Source of the DNA: Pseudomonas cremoris
GTDB taxonomy: Bacteria; Pseudomonadota; Gammaproteobacteria; Pseudomonadales; Pseudomonadaceae
Assembly (NCBI RefSeq): GCF_014230465.1
Contig: NZ_JAAXCY010000008.1
Span: forward strand, 287,908 to 351,907
DNA: 64,000 nucleotides
Reading direction: 5' to 3'
Shown: positions 20,611-31,899 of the stretch, piece by piece
Numbering within the stretch: the stretch's first letter is position 1
Layout of the letters: every line of letters begins with the position of its first letter
Notes under the pieces: model-generated
The model's database searches: none
What the model saw: only the letters and a program-made list of their open reading frames with translations
Told to the model about the DNA's origin: nothing
Translations under genes and position numbers: made by a program

Positions 20611-21402
20611 TCAGACAAACTGAAAAGTATCGGCATCCAGATTCGCCGGAAACCGCGTGCGATACGCCGCCAACTCCGCCGCATCCAGGCACACCTGAAA
20701 CACCCCGTCCGCCTCCCCCGCGCTCAGCAACGTCTCACCCTGAAAGTCCAGCACCTGGCTGTCACCGGTGTAGGCAAACCCTTTGCCGTCCGTACCGACG
20801 CGATTCACAGCGGCCACATAACACAGGTTTTCGATAGCACGCGCCGGAAGCAACCGATTCCAATGCAAGCGCCGCGCGCCCGGCCAGTTGGCGGTGTAAA
20901 GCAGCAAGTCGGTGTCCTGGGCATCACGACTCCACACCGGGAAGCGCAGGTCGTAGCAAATCAGCGGGCGTATGCGCCACCCCTTCAATTCGAACTGCAC
21001 TTGGCGCTCGCCAGGCGTGTAGTGATTATGTTCACCAGCCATGCGGAACAGGTGGCGCTTATCGTAGTGCAACACCTCACCATCGGGCCGCGCCCACAGC
21101 AGGCGGTTGCGATGGCTGCCATCGGCGGCCTGGATGATCACGCTACCGGTGATCACCGCGTTGTACTTGGCGGCCTGAGCCTTGAGCCAGTGATGAGTCG
21201 GACCGTGTTCCGGCTCGGCAAGGGTGGCCGACTCCATGGAGAAACCGGTGGTAAACATCTCCGGCAGTACAATCAGATCGGCGCCCTTGGCCTGCTCCAA
21301 CAGCAGTTCAAAATGCTCAAGGTTAGCCTGGCGGTCGTGCCAGGCCAGACTGGTCTGGACCAGAGCGATGTTCAGGTTCGGCAGCGCACTCAGATCACGC
21401 AT
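20611..21402 (-). CDS. Carbon-nitrogen hydrolase, omega-amidase (YafV-like)
   Basis: Nitrilase-superfamily enzyme of 263 residues with the Glu-Lys-Cys triad: VLPEMFTTGF, YDKRHLFRM and PLICYDLRFPVWSR. YafV-type omega-amidases hydrolyse 2-oxoglutaramate and related keto-amides left by glutamine-dependent transamination of methionine keto acid. It overlaps the end of the aminotransferase gene by 13 bases, so the two are translated together and probably act in sequence in methionine salvage. Confidence 0.9.
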   Translation of the reverse strand: MRDLSALPNLNIALVQTSLAWHDRQANLEHFELLLEQAKGADLIVLPEMFTTGFSMESATLAEPEHGPTHHWLKAQAAKYNAVITGSVIIQAADGSHRNRLLWARPDGEVLHYDKRHLFRMAGEHNHYTPGERQVQFELKGWRIRPLICYDLRFPVWSRDAQDTDLLLYTANWPGARRLHWNRLLPARAIENLCYVAAVNRVGTDGKGFAYTGDSQVLDFQGETLLSAGEADGVFQVCLDAAELAAYRTRFPANLDADTFQFV

Positions 21403-22538
21403 AGTTTTTCAGCTGCTTGTTGCAGCGTCTCCTCGCGTTTGGCAAAACACAGGCGCACCAGGCGCTGGCCTTGGGGTGGGTTCTGGTAGAACACCGAGAC
21501 CGGAATCGTCGCCACGCCGTGTTCACGGGTCATCCACAGGGACATGGCAACGTCATCCAGGTCCGGGCGAATCTGAGAGTAATCCACCAATTGGAAGTAG
21601 GTGCCGGTCACTCGGGTAAAGCTGAAACGCGACGGCGCCAGCAGGTCGCAGAACAGGTCACGCTTGGCCTGGTAGAAGGCCGGCAGCTCATCCACATGCT
21701 CTGGGTGTTCGGCCATGAAGTCGGCCAAGGCGAACTGCAACGGCGTCACACCGCAGAAATTGACGTATTGGTGCACCTTACGAAGCTCGGCAGTAAGGGC
21801 CGGTGGCGCAACCACGTAGCCGGTTTTCCAGCCAGTGACGTGGTAAGTCTTGCCAAAGGAGCTGACCACGAACGCGCGTTGATACAGCTCTTCGTGGGCC
21901 AGCACGCTGACGTGGGGCACACCGTCGAAGACCAGGTGTTCGTAGACCTCATCGCTGACCAGGTAGATATCACGGTCGCGGATCAACTCGGCCAACTGGT
22001 CCAACTCGGCGCGGCTGATCAAGGCGCCTGTGGGGTTGTGTGGGGTGTTGAGGATGATCATGCGTGTGCGCGGTGATAGCGCGGCCTTGATCTGCTCAAA
22101 GTCCAATGCAAAGCCTTGCAGGCTCAACTGCACGTGCACGCAACGCCCACCGGCCAGTTCAACCGAAGGCTCGTAGCTATCGTAGCTTGGGTCGAACACG
22201 ATGACTTCATCGCCACTGCGGATCACGGCCTGGATCGCACAGAAGATCGCGGCAGTGGCGCCTGGGGTGATGGTCACTTCGCTATCGACGTTGACCGTCG
22301 CACCATAGCTGCGGGCGATCTTGGTCGCCACCTGCTGACGCAGGGCCGGCAGACCGGTCATCGGCGAATATTGGTTGTGCCCGCTGGCGACGTGCTTGCC
22401 CACCGCATCGAGCAAGCCTTGGGGGCCATTGAAGTCCGGGAAGCCCTGGGACAGGTTGAGCGCGCCAGTTTCGGCGGCAAGTTGCGACATCGTGGTGAAA
22501 ATGGTCGTGCCGACATTCGGCAGCTTGCTGGTGATCAT
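21390..22538 (-). CDS. Methionine aminotransferase, YbdL-like
   Basis: Class I PLP aminotransferase of 382 residues. Visible signatures are NTPHNPTGA and the PLP-lysine region SFGKTYHVTGWKTGY. Close in character to YbdL and kynurenine/glutamine transaminase K, which transfer the amino group of glutamine to the 2-keto acid of methionine. Start at ATG 22538 (MITSKLPNVGTTIF), where the family begins; the frame is open nine codons further up. Coupled to the downstream omega-amidase, which removes the keto-amide product and pulls the reaction forward. Confidence 0.9.
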   Translation of the reverse strand: MITSKLPNVGTTIFTTMSQLAAETGALNLSQGFPDFNGPQGLLDAVGKHVASGHNQYSPMTGLPALRQQVATKIARSYGATVNVDSEVTITPGATAAIFCAIQAVIRSGDEVIVFDPSYDSYEPSVELAGGRCVHVQLSLQGFALDFEQIKAALSPRTRMIILNTPHNPTGALISRAELDQLAELIRDRDIYLVSDEVYEHLVFDGVPHVSVLAHEELYQRAFVVSSFGKTYHVTGWKTGYVVAPPALTAELRKVHQYVNFCGVTPLQFALADFMAEHPEHVDELPAFYQAKRDLFCDLLAPSRFSFTRVTGTYFQLVDYSQIRPDLDDVAMSLWMTREHGVATIPVSVFYQNPPQGQRLVRLCFAKREETLQQAAEKLCVI

Positions 22539-22613
22539 CAAAAGGCCCCTGCAGGTGAGCCCCAAGTTTTAAGCTGCCAATTGCACCGGGTCAAGGCACA
22601 AACCACCGCGCAC

Positions 22614-22637
22614 AAAAAAGGGCTCCAAAGGAGCCCT
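22614..22637 (-). terminator. der terminator
   Basis: GGGCTCC, loop TTT, GGAGCCC then TTTTTT on the minus strand. Separates der from the aminotransferase transcript. Confidence 0.88.
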
Positions 22638-22659
22638 CTCTCACAACGTGAAGCTGCCG

Positions 22660-24129
22660 TTATTTCTTGTCACGGCGCTTCTTGTCGGCCTTCTTGTGGT
22701 GAGTCATCAAACGACGCTTCTTGTTCACCTGACGGTCGGTCAAGGTGTTCTTGTTGCCTTCGTACGGGTTATCACCGCCTTTGAACTCGATGCGGATCGG
22801 CGTACCGACCAGTTTCAAGACACGACGGTAGGTGTTTTCCAGGTAACGCACGTAGGACTTCGGCACCTTCTCGATCTGGTTACCGTGGATCACGATAATC
22901 GGCGGGTTGGCACCACCCAAGTGGGCGTAACGCAGCTTGATCCGGCGATTGTTGACCATCGGCGGTGCGTGCTCGCCAACAGCGTCTTCCAGGATCTGGG
23001 TCAGGCGGTTGGTCGGCCAGCGGGTCACTGCGGACTTGAACGAGTTCTGTACGGACGCGTAGAGGTTGCCCACGCCAGTACCGTGCAGTGCCGAGATAAA
23101 GTGGATATCGGCGAACTCGACGAAGAACAGGCGACGCTGCAGCTCGATCTTGACGAAGTCGCGCTCGCTCGGCGTCATGCCGTCCCACTTGTTGATCGCG
23201 ATGACCAATGCCCGACCGGCCTCCAGGGCAAAGCCCAGCAGGTTGAGGTCGTGGTCCACCACGCCTTCGCGGGCGTCCATCACGAAGATCACCACGTTGG
23301 CGTCTTTGATCGCTTGCAGGGTTTTGACCACCGAGAACTTTTCAACTTCCTCGTGGATCTTGCCGCGCTTGCGCACACCGGCGGTGTCGATCAGCGTGTA
23401 CTTTTCCTCGTTGCGCTCGAACGGGATGTAGATACTGTCGCGAGTGGTACCGGGTTGGTCGTACACGATGACCCGGTCCTCACCGAGCATGCGGTTGACC
23501 AAGGTCGACTTGCCGACATTCGGACGACCGATGATGGCGATCTTGATACCGTCTTTTTCGCTCGGGCCAGGAATGCGCTTGGCTTCCTCACCTTCGGCGA
23601 CGATCTCTTCCTCACCCTCTTCTTCCTCAGCGTTGTCCTTCGGGAAGCTGCTCAGGGCAATTTCCAGCATCTGGGTAATGCCGCGACCGTGGGCACCGGC
23701 GATCGGGATCGCGTCGCCCAGGCCCATCGGGCTGAATTCGGCGCGGGCCAACTCAGGATCGATGTTGTCGATCTTGTTGGCGACCACGTAGGAACGCTTG
23801 TTGCGCTTGCGCAGGTGCTCGCCAATCATCTGGTCGGCGGCGGTGTAGCCCGCACGGGCGTCCACCAGGAACAACACGACATCGGCTTCTTCAATGGCCA
23901 GCAGCGACTGCTCGGCCATTTTTTCGTCCATGCCATGCTCGTCACCGGAGATACCACCGGTGTCGACAATAATGTAGGAGCGCCCTTGCCACTTTGCCTC
24001 ACCGTATTGGCGATCACGGGTCAGACCGGACAAGTCGCCGACGATGGCGTCGCGAGTCCTGGTCAGGCGGTTGAACAAGGTGGACTTGCCGACGTTAGGT
24101 CGGCCCACCAGGGCGATTACGGGAACCAT
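22660..24129 (-). CDS. der: Ribosome biogenesis GTPase Der (EngA)
   Basis: Tandem-GTPase needed for maturation of the 50S subunit. Two G domains: the first with [18 protein letters not shown] and NKID, the second with [18 protein letters not shown] and NKWD, then a KH-like domain and a very basic C-terminus ending [11 protein letters not shown]. Start at ATG 24129 (MVPVIALVG); an upstream in-frame start adds four residues without family support. 489 residues is normal. Follows bamB, as in many gamma-proteobacteria. Confidence 0.98.
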   Translation of the reverse strand: MVPVIALVGRPNVGKSTLFNRLTRTRDAIVGDLSGLTRDRQYGEAKWQGRSYIIVDTGGISGDEHGMDEKMAEQSLLAIEEADVVLFLVDARAGYTAADQMIGEHLRKRNKRSYVVANKIDNIDPELARAEFSPMGLGDAIPIAGAHGRGITQMLEIALSSFPKDNAEEEEGEEEIVAEGEEAKRIPGPSEKDGIKIAIIGRPNVGKSTLVNRMLGEDRVIVYDQPGTTRDSIYIPFERNEEKYTLIDTAGVRKRGKIHEEVEKFSVVKTLQAIKDANVVIFVMDAREGVVDHDLNLLGFALEAGRALVIAINKWDGMTPSERDFVKIELQRRLFFVEFADIHFISALHGTGVGNLYASVQNSFKSAVTRWPTNRLTQILEDAVGEHAPPMVNNRRIKLRYAHLGGANPPIIVIHGNQIEKVPKSYVRYLENTYRRVLKLVGTPIRIEFKGGDNPYEGNKNTLTDRQVNKKRRLMTHHKKADKKRRDKK

Positions 24130-24164
24130 GCGGCTCTCCACTTCGTTATTTCAGAAAATACAAA

Positions 24165-24185
24165 AGCCGCTGCAGGGCAGCGGCT
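24165..24185 (-). terminator. Hairpin between bamB and der
   Basis: AGCCGCTGC, loop CCT, GCAGCGGCT, then TTTTGTATTTTC on the minus strand. Could lower read-through from bamB into der. Confidence 0.6.
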
Positions 24186-24263
24186 GGTGCTCGGGGCAGC
24201 ATAATCAAATGCCGCATGCCCCGCCGAAGCGGGGCCGCCTGGGTGTTACCCCAAGCATAGTTC

Positions 24264-25415
24264 TTACTTGATGGTCAGGGCTTCCAGCTTGCCGCTGTTG
24301 CCAAACACATAAAGCATGTTACCCACGACCAGCGGACGAGCGCGCAGGCCGTCGCTGTCGATACGCTCGCGACCGACAAATCGACCGTCTACCTGGCTCA
24401 GCAGATGCAGGTAGCCTTCGAAGTCGCCAACCGCTACGTAGCTGGAGAACACTTCCGGTGCCGACAGCTGACGGCGAGCCAGGGAGTCGTTGCTCCACAG
24501 GGCAGTAGTGGAACGCTCGTCGACACTTTCAACGGTGCCAGACGCCAGGCTTACGTAGACGCTGCCAAACCCTTGGGCGACACCGGCGTAGCTGGAAGCA
24601 TCACGCTGCCAGTTCACACGGCCGCTCTGCAGGTCCAGTGCCGCTACACGGCCCTGGTAAGTGGCAACGTAGATGGTTTCACCAGACAGCAGCAGGCCGC
24701 CGTCGATGTCCACTACGCGGTCCAGTTCGGAACGACCTTGCGGGATAGCCACACGGGTTTCCCAAGCCGGCACGCCATTCTGGGTATCGAGGGCGACCAC
24801 TTTACCGGTCGACAGACCTGCAACGGCCAGATTGTTGGTCACAATCGGACCACTGGTACCGCGCAAGGTCAACACCGCCGGGGTGTTGTCGTATAGCCAA
24901 CGCTGGTTGCCGGTGCTCGCATCGAGGCCGATCAGGCGGTCATCCTGGGTCTGCACTACGACAACATCGCCGTTGGTGGCAGGGGCTGCAAGGACCTCAC
25001 TGGTCACGCGAGCGCGCCATTTTTCCTCACCGGTGCTGGAGTCCAGCGCCACGACTTCGCCCTTGAGCGTACCGATCAGCACCAGGCCATAACCGACACC
25101 CACACCACCGGAAACCGGCAGCTCGAGGTCTTTCTTCCACTTGACGTCGCCGTTCATGCGATCCATGGCAACGATCACACCAGTGGAGTCAGTGGCCACG
25201 ATGTTGTCGCCGTCGATTGCCGGCTGCAACAGGTTGTAGAGGTCGCCCTGACCGTCACCGATGGAACGGCTCCACTGCTTCTGCAGGACCACTTCTTCCT
25301 TGAAGCTGGTCAGCTCCGCAGGAGGCAGTTCTTTTTTACTGTTGCTGCTGCAACCCGCGGCCAGAACGGCCAGAGCCAGCAATGCTGCATGTTTCCAACG
25401 GATCACGTCACGCAT
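24264..25415 (-). CDS. bamB: Outer membrane assembly lipoprotein BamB
   Basis: Beta-propeller lipoprotein of the BAM complex, which inserts beta-barrel proteins into the outer membrane. The lipobox LAVLAAGCSS follows a short positive N-terminus (MRDVIRWKH). After that, repeated blades with GDVKWKKD, GEEKWRARV and GNQRWLYD are the PQQ-type repeats. The start at ATG 25415 is needed for the signal peptide; the longer open frame above it overlaps the upstream gene. 383 residues is normal. Overlaps the yfgM stop by eight bases. Confidence 0.96.
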   Translation of the reverse strand: MRDVIRWKHAALLALAVLAAGCSSNSKKELPPAELTSFKEEVVLQKQWSRSIGDGQGDLYNLLQPAIDGDNIVATDSTGVIVAMDRMNGDVKWKKDLELPVSGGVGVGYGLVLIGTLKGEVVALDSSTGEEKWRARVTSEVLAAPATNGDVVVVQTQDDRLIGLDASTGNQRWLYDNTPAVLTLRGTSGPIVTNNLAVAGLSTGKVVALDTQNGVPAWETRVAIPQGRSELDRVVDIDGGLLLSGETIYVATYQGRVAALDLQSGRVNWQRDASSYAGVAQGFGSVYVSLASGTVESVDERSTTALWSNDSLARRQLSAPEVFSSYVAVGDFEGYLHLLSQVDGRFVGRERIDSDGLRARPLVVGNMLYVFGNSGKLEALTIK

Positions 25416-26049
25416 CCCCTTTGGCCAAGTCGTCCAGCTTGATTTGTAAGCCACCGACCGCCGCTTCATCAGACAGCGCCGCCTTGGCTTTTTGGTACGC
25501 AGCATTGGCTTCGTCGGTACGACCCAATTGGACCAACAGGTCGCCCTTGAGCTCTTCGCGAGTGGCAACAAATGCCTTGTCAGCATCGCCGTCGAGCAGT
25601 TTGAGTGCTTCGTCAGCCTTGTTCTGTGCGGCAAGTACCTGAGCCAGGCGCTGACGTGCGATTTCACCCAGGGTCGGGTTGGTCGGCTTGTCGGCGATAG
25701 CCTTCAGTTCTGCTGCGGCATCATCCAGCTTGCCGGTATCGACCGCGACTTTCGCGACGAACAGGCTGCCGTATTGGGCGTAGGTGCTGCCGCCGAATTC
25801 GTTTTTCAGCTTGCCGGCCAGGTCTGCGACCTGAGCAGGATCAGGCTTGCCGTCCGGGGTCAGCGTGGTTTCCAGCAATTGCTGATACAGGATCGAGGCG
25901 CCTTGGGATTGGTTGGCCTGATACTTGTGCCAGGCTTGCCAGCCGAACACCACCACTAAAGCCAGCAGGCCGCCGGTAACCAGGGGTTTGCCGTTACGCT
26001 GCCACCAGTCCTTGAACTCGGCCAACTGCTCATCATCAGTACTCGACAC
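25408..26049 (-). CDS. yfgM: YfgM-like SecYEG-associated TPR protein
   Basis: 213 residues: a short cytoplasmic start, one transmembrane segment (about residues 18-36, VTGGLLALVVVFGWQAW) and a periplasmic TPR domain. YfgM with PpiD assists proteins leaving the Sec translocon. Between hisS and bamB, its usual place. Overlaps bamB. Confidence 0.92.
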   Translation of the reverse strand: MSSTDDEQLAEFKDWWQRNGKPLVTGGLLALVVVFGWQAWHKYQANQSQGASILYQQLLETTLTPDGKPDPAQVADLAGKLKNEFGGSTYAQYGSLFVAKVAVDTGKLDDAAAELKAIADKPTNPTLGEIARQRLAQVLAAQNKADEALKLLDGDADKAFVATREELKGDLLVQLGRTDEANAAYQKAKAALSDEAAVGGLQIKLDDLAKGDA

Positions 26050-26090
26050 CCCAATACTCCTTAATCGCTAAATTCGGCTGTTCGACAGCT

Positions 26091-27380
26091 TCAACCCTGC
26101 ACGACGCAGGTGGCCAAGTGCGCAGCGAGCGCATCAAAGGCAATGTTCTGTTGCTCGCCCTGGCCACGCAGGGGTTTGAAACCTATCACTTGCTGGGCCA
26201 GTTCGTCATCGCCGAGGATCAGTGCGTACAGCGCACCGCTCTTGTCGGCCTTCTTGAACTGGCTCTTGAAACTGCCGGCGCCGGCATTGACCTGCAGGCG
26301 CAGGTTGGGCAACTCATCACGTACTTTTTCGCTGAGGGCCAAGGCTGCCAGTTCGGCGGCCTCGCCAAAGGCGCAGAGGTACACATCGACCTGACGGGAA
26401 ATTTCTTCCGGGACCTGCTCCAAGGTTTCCAGCAGCAGGATCAGCCGCTCGATGCCCATGGCAAAACCTACGCCAGTGGTCGGCTTGCCGCCCATCTGCT
26501 CGACCAGGCCGTCGTAGCGCCCCCCGGCGCACACGGTACCCTGCGCGCCAAGTTTGTCGGTGACCCACTCGAACACGGTCTTGCTGTAGTAATCGAGGCC
26601 GCGCACCAGCTTGGTGTTGATCACGAACGGAATACCGGCCGCATCCAGGCGAGCCTTGAGGCCCTCGAAGTGAATGCGCGATTCGTCGTCCAGGTAGTCG
26701 GCCATTTTCGGCGCGTTGACCAGGACGGCCTGAGTGTCGGCGTTCTTGGTATCCAGTACACGCAACGGGTTGGTTTTCAGACGGCGCTGGCTGTCTTCGT
26801 CCAATTTGTCGAGGTGGGCCGACAGGTACTCGACCAGGGCTACCTTGTAGCGGCCGCGAGATTCGCTGGTACCCAGGCTGTTGAGCTCAAGCTTGACCGC
26901 ATCGCGGATGCCCAGCAGGCCCCACAGGCGCCAGGTCAGCACGATCAGTTCGGCGTCGATATCCGGACCGTCGATGTTGAACACTTCCAGGCCGATCTGG
27001 TGGAACTGGCGATAGCGGCCTTTCTGGGGGCGCTCGTGGCGGAACATCGGGCCGATGTACCACAATTTTTGCGGTTGGCCAGCACCGGTGAGGCCATGCT
27101 CCAGCACGGCGCGCACGCATGCGGCGGTGCCTTCCGGACGCAGGGTCAGGGAGTCGCCGTTGCGGTCTTCAAAGGTGTACATCTCTTTTTCGACGATGTC
27201 TGTAACTTCACCGATAGAGCGCTTGAACAGCTCGGTGAACTCGACGATCGGCATGCGGATCTGCTTGTAACCGTAGTTATCCAGCAGGCGCGCGACAGTG
27301 CCTTCGAAATAACGCCACAGCGGCGTCTGCTCCGGCAGGATGTCGTTCATGCCACGAATGGCTTGCAGAGACTTGCTCAC
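26091..27380 (-). CDS. hisS: Histidyl-tRNA synthetase
   Basis: Class II synthetase charging tRNA-His. Motif 2 region with [16 protein letters not shown] and [19 protein letters not shown], the histidine-A loop [15 protein letters not shown], motif 3 [16 protein letters not shown], and a C-terminal anticodon-binding domain. 429 residues is normal. Start [16 protein letters not shown] is the usual N-terminus. Confidence 0.98.
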   Translation of the reverse strand: MSKSLQAIRGMNDILPEQTPLWRYFEGTVARLLDNYGYKQIRMPIVEFTELFKRSIGEVTDIVEKEMYTFEDRNGDSLTLRPEGTAACVRAVLEHGLTGAGQPQKLWYIGPMFRHERPQKGRYRQFHQIGLEVFNIDGPDIDAELIVLTWRLWGLLGIRDAVKLELNSLGTSESRGRYKVALVEYLSAHLDKLDEDSQRRLKTNPLRVLDTKNADTQAVLVNAPKMADYLDDESRIHFEGLKARLDAAGIPFVINTKLVRGLDYYSKTVFEWVTDKLGAQGTVCAGGRYDGLVEQMGGKPTTGVGFAMGIERLILLLETLEQVPEEISRQVDVYLCAFGEAAELAALALSEKVRDELPNLRLQVNAGAGSFKSQFKKADKSGALYALILGDDELAQQVIGFKPLRGQGEQQNIAFDALAAHLATCVVQG

Positions 27381-27403
27381 ATCAAATCCTTAAATTCGTT
27401 CAA

Positions 27404-28513
27404 TCAGCCGCGCGCGATCAGCGCTGCGTCAGCCGCGACCTTCTCGGCCGCTTTCTCGCGGATCAGTCTTTCGAGCTCATCCACCAGATTGTCATTCGTT
27501 AACTTCTGCGCCGGTTTGCCGTCGATGTAGATCAGGTTCGGTGTACCGCCAGTCAAGCCCACATGGGCTTCCTTGGCTTCGCCAGGCCCGTTGACCACAC
27601 AACCGATCACCGCAACATCCAGCGGCACCAGCAGGTCTTCAAGGCGCAATTCCAGATCGTTCATGGTTTTCACCACGTCGAAGTTCTGCCGCGAGCAGCT
27701 CGGGCAGGCGATGAAATTGATACCACGGGAACGCAAACGCAGGGATTTGAGAATGTCGTAACCGACCTTCACTTCCTCTACGGGGTCTGCCGCCAGCGAG
27801 ATGCGAATAGTATCGCCAATCCCTTCGGCGAGCAGCATACCGAGACCCACCGCAGATTTCACTGTGCCTGAGCGTAAACCGCCGGCTTCGGTGATGCCCA
27901 AATGCAACGGTTGCACGATTTCCTTGGCCAGCAGGCGATAGGCTTCTACGGCCATGAACACGTCGGAAGCCTTTACGCTGACCTTGAAGTCCTGGAAATT
28001 CAGGCGTTCAAGGTGTTCTACGTGGCGCAGTGCCGACTCAACCAATGCGGCCGGAGTAGGTTCGCCGTATTTCTTTTGCAGGTCTTTTTCCAGGGAACCG
28101 GCGTTGACGCCGATACGGATTGGAATGCCGCGATCACGGGCCGCGTCCACCACGGCGCGAACACGGTCTTCACGACCGATGTTGCCTGGGTTGATACGCA
28201 GGCAGTCCACACCCAGTTCGGCCACGCGCAGGGCGATCTTGTAGTCGAAGTGGATGTCGGCAACCAACGGCACCTTGACCAGTTGCTTGATGCGGCCAAA
28301 GGCTTCTGCAGCGTCCATGTCCGGTACGGATACCCGCACAATGTCCACGCCAGCAGCTTCCAGACGATTGATCTGGGCGACAGTGGCGGCCACATCGTTG
28401 GTGTCGCTGTTGGTCATGCTCTGTACTGCGATGGGGGCGTCGCCACCCACAGGCACCGAGCCGACCCAGATCTTGCGCGATACGCGACGTTTGATTGGAG
28501 ATTCGCCGTGCAT
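27404..28513 (-). CDS. ispG: (E)-4-hydroxy-3-methylbut-2-enyl-diphosphate synthase
   Basis: Penultimate enzyme of the MEP isoprenoid pathway, a [4Fe-4S] protein. An N-terminal TIM barrel is followed by a cluster domain with [10 protein letters not shown] and [16 protein letters not shown]; these supply the three cysteines. 369 residues is normal for the bacterial short form. Depends on the ISC system encoded upstream. Sits between rodZ and hisS with two- and 23-base gaps. Confidence 0.98.
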   Translation of the reverse strand: MHGESPIKRRVSRKIWVGSVPVGGDAPIAVQSMTNSDTNDVAATVAQINRLEAAGVDIVRVSVPDMDAAEAFGRIKQLVKVPLVADIHFDYKIALRVAELGVDCLRINPGNIGREDRVRAVVDAARDRGIPIRIGVNAGSLEKDLQKKYGEPTPAALVESALRHVEHLERLNFQDFKVSVKASDVFMAVEAYRLLAKEIVQPLHLGITEAGGLRSGTVKSAVGLGMLLAEGIGDTIRISLAADPVEEVKVGYDILKSLRLRSRGINFIACPSCSRQNFDVVKTMNDLELRLEDLLVPLDVAVIGCVVNGPGEAKEAHVGLTGGTPNLIYIDGKPAQKLTNDNLVDELERLIREKAAEKVAADAALIARG

Positions 28514-28515
28514 GA

Positions 28516-29493
28516 CTATTGTCCCAACTTCAGGCGAGCAGTCTCGCCACTGGTGAACGGCGCCACGTCCACAGGCTGGCCGTTGTAGGCCACTTGCGCG
28601 CCACGGGCAAAGCCCAGACGCAGCGTCAAAGGAGGCTTGCCGCCCTGGTCGAGCGTATCTCCCTTACGCTTCAGACCGCTAAACAGCACTTTGCCATTGC
28701 CATCGGTGACTTGCGTCCAGCAGTCAGCGACGAAGGTGATTTGCACGCGGCCATCACCGGCAATGAGTGCTGGGGTGGTAGGCGCAGAAACAGCAGGAGC
28801 AGCCGGTGCGGCTGGAGCAGGAGCCGGCACCGGCACCGGCGCGGCGGGAGCATGGGCTACCGGGGCAGTTGCTGGCGTGGCCGGTACCGCAGCGGTCGCG
28901 GACGGCGTAGTTTCCGGCGCAGGTTGTTCTACGGTGGCTGGCGCTTCTGGCGCGGCCTGGCCTTCGGCAACGGCTTGGTCTTCCGGCTCGTCCAGCGGGT
29001 GAATCTGGGTGGTGCCGTCGGCGCTTTCGACTTCGACGTGCTCCATGGCGTTGCTGGTCAGGTCCTTGGTGCGCTGGGACGTCTGGTCTTGCCACCAGAC
29101 GAAACCGCCGCCGATCACGGCGATCAGCAGCAACAGGCTGACAATTCGCAAAATAGTGTGGGAAACACGCACAGGCTCTTCGATACGACCCAAGCCATGG
29201 ACATTGCTGCCCTGGGAGTCAGTACCGGTGAACTGATCAAATTCCTGGACCAGCACGGCCTGGTCGATGCCCAGCAATTTGGCGTAGGCGCGGATATAGC
29301 CGCGAGCAAAGGTATGCCCAGGCAGCTTATCGAACGCGCCGGCTTCCAGATTGGCCAGGGATGTGGTGGTCAAATTGAGCTTGAGGGCCACTTCTGCCAG
29401 CGACCAACCATTGCTTTCGCGGGCCTGGCGCAAGGTGTCGCCTGGGTTTACGCGATTAGCTGCTACAACTTCCGGGTGCGCCGCTTTCATCAT
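28516..29493 (-). CDS. rodZ: Cell-shape protein RodZ
   Basis: Links the MreB cytoskeleton to the cell envelope. N-terminal Cro/CI-type helix-turn-helix (about residues 18-80, [20 protein letters not shown]), a transmembrane segment at about 112-132 ([20 protein letters not shown]), a Pro/Ala-rich linker of about 60 residues and a periplasmic DUF4115 domain at the end. The gene opens with two ATG codons in a row, and it overlaps the pilF stop, indicating coupled translation. Confidence 0.94.
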   Translation of the reverse strand: MMKAAHPEVVAANRVNPGDTLRQARESNGWSLAEVALKLNLTTTSLANLEAGAFDKLPGHTFARGYIRAYAKLLGIDQAVLVQEFDQFTGTDSQGSNVHGLGRIEEPVRVSHTILRIVSLLLLIAVIGGGFVWWQDQTSQRTKDLTSNAMEHVEVESADGTTQIHPLDEPEDQAVAEGQAAPEAPATVEQPAPETTPSATAAVPATPATAPVAHAPAAPVPVPAPAPAAPAAPAVSAPTTPALIAGDGRVQITFVADCWTQVTDGNGKVLFSGLKRKGDTLDQGGKPPLTLRLGFARGAQVAYNGQPVDVAPFTSGETARLKLGQ

Positions 29494-30248
29494 TGCTCCG
29501 ACAGGTATTGCTGATATTCCGGCGTACCGGGATAGAGTCGTTCGAGTTGCTGGCCAAAACGTGCGGCCGTGTCGCGTTCTTCATGAACCGTCGCCAGGCG
29601 CACACCGAGCAATAGACTACGTGCATTTTGCCCGCTGAGCAGGCTAAAACGCTCGTAATAGTCACGTGCCGGCACATAATGCCTGTCTTCGTAGGACAAC
29701 TCAGCCATTTCGAGCAATGCCCGAGGCTGACGACCATTCATGTGCAGGGCTTTTTCCAGTTGCTTGCGTGCGCTGTCGCGCTGGCCGAGTCGCATCGAGG
29801 TCACCCCAAGGTTCTCGAATACACGAGAACGCTCAGGATAGAGGGTATCGGCGCTGGCTTGCTGGAAATAAAGGGCTGCCTGGTCATAACGTTTCTGCTC
29901 GAACAGGAAGCTGCCGTAGTTATTCAGCAGCCTCGGGTCTGCAGGGCGGGAGGCCAATGCCTTGAGGAAATAACGGTCAGCCAGTTCAGGCTCCGCCTGT
30001 GCCTGGAACACCAGGGCCAGCGCGGCATTGGCATCCGCATCGTTGCTGTCGAGCTCAAGGGCCTTTTTCAACGGCACTTTGGCCTGCTCGCTCATGCCCT
30101 GTCGCAGGTAGCCCAAGCCCAGTTGCACATAGGCAACTCGCGCCTCGTCACGGCCTTTACTGGTTTGCAAAGGGTTGTCAGAACCCGATGAAACACAACC
30201 GGCCGCTAGACCGGTAACAAGCAAAAGCAGCGCAAGGCGCAAGGGCAT
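29490..30248 (-). CDS. pilF: Type IV pilus biogenesis lipoprotein PilF (PilW)
   Basis: Outer-membrane pilotin that brings the PilQ secretin to the outer membrane. Lipobox LVTGLAAGCVSS, then TPR repeats (YVQLGLGYLRQG, ANAALALVFQAQAEPE, LLNNYGSFLFEQKRY). 252 residues is normal. Lies between rlmN and rodZ as in other pseudomonads. Confidence 0.94.
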   Translation of the reverse strand: MPLRLALLLLVTGLAAGCVSSGSDNPLQTSKGRDEARVAYVQLGLGYLRQGMSEQAKVPLKKALELDSNDADANAALALVFQAQAEPELADRYFLKALASRPADPRLLNNYGSFLFEQKRYDQAALYFQQASADTLYPERSRVFENLGVTSMRLGQRDSARKQLEKALHMNGRQPRALLEMAELSYEDRHYVPARDYYERFSLLSGQNARSLLLGVRLATVHEERDTAARFGQQLERLYPGTPEYQQYLSEQ

Positions 30249-30260
30249 AGAGATCCTCTC

Positions 30261-31409
30261 TCAGATTCGATTCACAGCGATTAGCGGCAAATCGTCGGCG
30301 GCGTTCAATTCGCGCCCGGCGATGTAACGTTCGCTGCGGCGGGTGCGGTCCATTACCTGCCCTACCAATTGGCCACAAGCGGCATCGATGTCTTCACCTC
30401 GCGTGGTGCGCACGGTGACGTTGTAGCCGGCCTGATGCAGTTGATCCTGGAAACGGCGGATGGCGTTGTTGCTCGGCCGCTCGTAGCCAGAATGTGGAAA
30501 CGGGTTGAACGGGATCAGGTTGATCTTGCACGGGGTGTTCTTGAGCAACTCGATCATCTCGACCGCGTGTTCGACCTTGTCGTTGATGTCCTTGAGCAGG
30601 GTGTACTCAACGGTCAACACGCGTTTCTCGCCCAAGGTCGCCATGTAACGCTGGCAGGATTCGAGCAGCATCTTAAGCGGATACTTCTTGTTGATCGGCA
30701 CCAATTGGTTACGCAATGCGTCATTGGGTGCGTGCAGCGACAACGCCAGGGAGACGTCGATGTGCTTGGCCAGCTCATCGATCATCGGTACCACGCCGGA
30801 GGTCGACAGGGTCACACGGCGTTTGGAGATGCCGTAGCCCAGGTCGTCCATCATCAAATGCATGGCAGAGATGACGTTGTCAAAGTTCAGCAGCGGCTCA
30901 CCCATGCCCATCATCACCACGTTGGTGATGGCACGGTCGACGGTTGCCGGGACGCTGCCAAAGGATTTGTTGGCAATCCACACCTGGCCGATGACTTCGG
31001 CGGCGGTGAGGTTGCTATTGAAGCCTTGCTTGCCGGTGGAGCAGAAACTGCAGTCCAAGGCACAGCCTGCCTGGGACGAAACGCACAAAGTGCCGCGTTT
31101 GCCCTGGGGGATATATACAGTCTCGACACAGCTGCCGGACGCCACGCGCACTACCCACTTACGGGTACCGTCGCTGGAGATGTCCTCGCTGACCACTTCG
31201 GGACCACGGACCTCAGCAATGGCCTTGAGCTTGTCACGCAGGGCCTTGCTGACGTTCGTCATGGCGTCGAAATCGTCGACGCCAAAGTGGTGAATCCATT
31301 TCATTACCTGACCGGCACGGAAACGCTTCTCCCCGATTGAGTCGAAGAATTTCTCCATTTCCGGCTGGGTCAGACCCAGCAGGTTGGTTTTAACAGTCGA
31401 TGTAGTCAT
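30261..31409 (-). CDS. rlmN: 23S rRNA (A2503-C2)/tRNA (A37-C2) methyltransferase
   Basis: Radical-SAM enzyme that methylates carbon 2 of A2503 in 23S rRNA and A37 in some tRNAs. The radical SAM motif [11 protein letters not shown] has the CxxxCxxC spacing, and a C-terminal cysteine in DIDAACGQL fits the methyl-carrying residue. 382 residues is normal. Between ndk and pilF. Confidence 0.97.
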   Translation of the reverse strand: MTTSTVKTNLLGLTQPEMEKFFDSIGEKRFRAGQVMKWIHHFGVDDFDAMTNVSKALRDKLKAIAEVRGPEVVSEDISSDGTRKWVVRVASGSCVETVYIPQGKRGTLCVSSQAGCALDCSFCSTGKQGFNSNLTAAEVIGQVWIANKSFGSVPATVDRAITNVVMMGMGEPLLNFDNVISAMHLMMDDLGYGISKRRVTLSTSGVVPMIDELAKHIDVSLALSLHAPNDALRNQLVPINKKYPLKMLLESCQRYMATLGEKRVLTVEYTLLKDINDKVEHAVEMIELLKNTPCKINLIPFNPFPHSGYERPSNNAIRRFQDQLHQAGYNVTVRTTRGEDIDAACGQLVGQVMDRTRRSERYIAGRELNAADDLPLIAVNRI

Positions 31410-31438
31410 GGATTCACCCTCACTCTTTAAGCCAATGC

Positions 31439-31864
31439 TTAGCGAGCGGTTACTTCAGTAGCAGCGAAAAAGTACGAGATTTCGCGAGCAGCGGCAGCTT
31501 CGGAGTCCGAGCCGTGTACAGCGTTGGCGTCGATGGACTCAGCGAAGTCAGCACGGATGGTGCCGGCAGCAGCTTCTTTAGGGTTGGTAGCGCCCATCAG
31601 CTCACGGTTCAGAGCGATAGCGTTTTCGCCTTCCAGAACCTGAACAACAACAGGACCGGAGATCATGAAGGAGACCAGGTCGCCGAAGAAACCACGAGCG
31701 CTGTGCTCAGCGTAGAAGCCTTCAGCTTCAGCTTTGGACAGTTGCTTGAGTTTCGAAGCTACAACCTTCAGGCCGGCTTTTTCGAAACGAGTGGTGATCT
31801 CGCCGATGACGTTTTTTGCAACAGCGTCAGGCTTGATGATGGAGAAAGTACGTTGAACAGCCAT
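31439..31864 (-). CDS. ndk: Nucleoside diphosphate kinase
   Basis: Transfers phosphate between nucleoside tri- and diphosphates. The active histidine is in NAVHGSDS. N-terminus [18 protein letters not shown] is typical. 141 residues is normal. Preceded by a hairpin that also contains a perfect TATAAT on the minus strand, so it may have its own promoter in addition to isc read-through. Confidence 0.98.
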   Translation of the reverse strand: MAVQRTFSIIKPDAVAKNVIGEITTRFEKAGLKVVASKLKQLSKAEAEGFYAEHSARGFFGDLVSFMISGPVVVQVLEGENAIALNRELMGATNPKEAAAGTIRADFAESIDANAVHGSDSEAAAAREISYFFAATEVTAR

Positions 31865-31899
31865 GGTGTAACTCCAGAAACGGTAATTTACGAAAAATT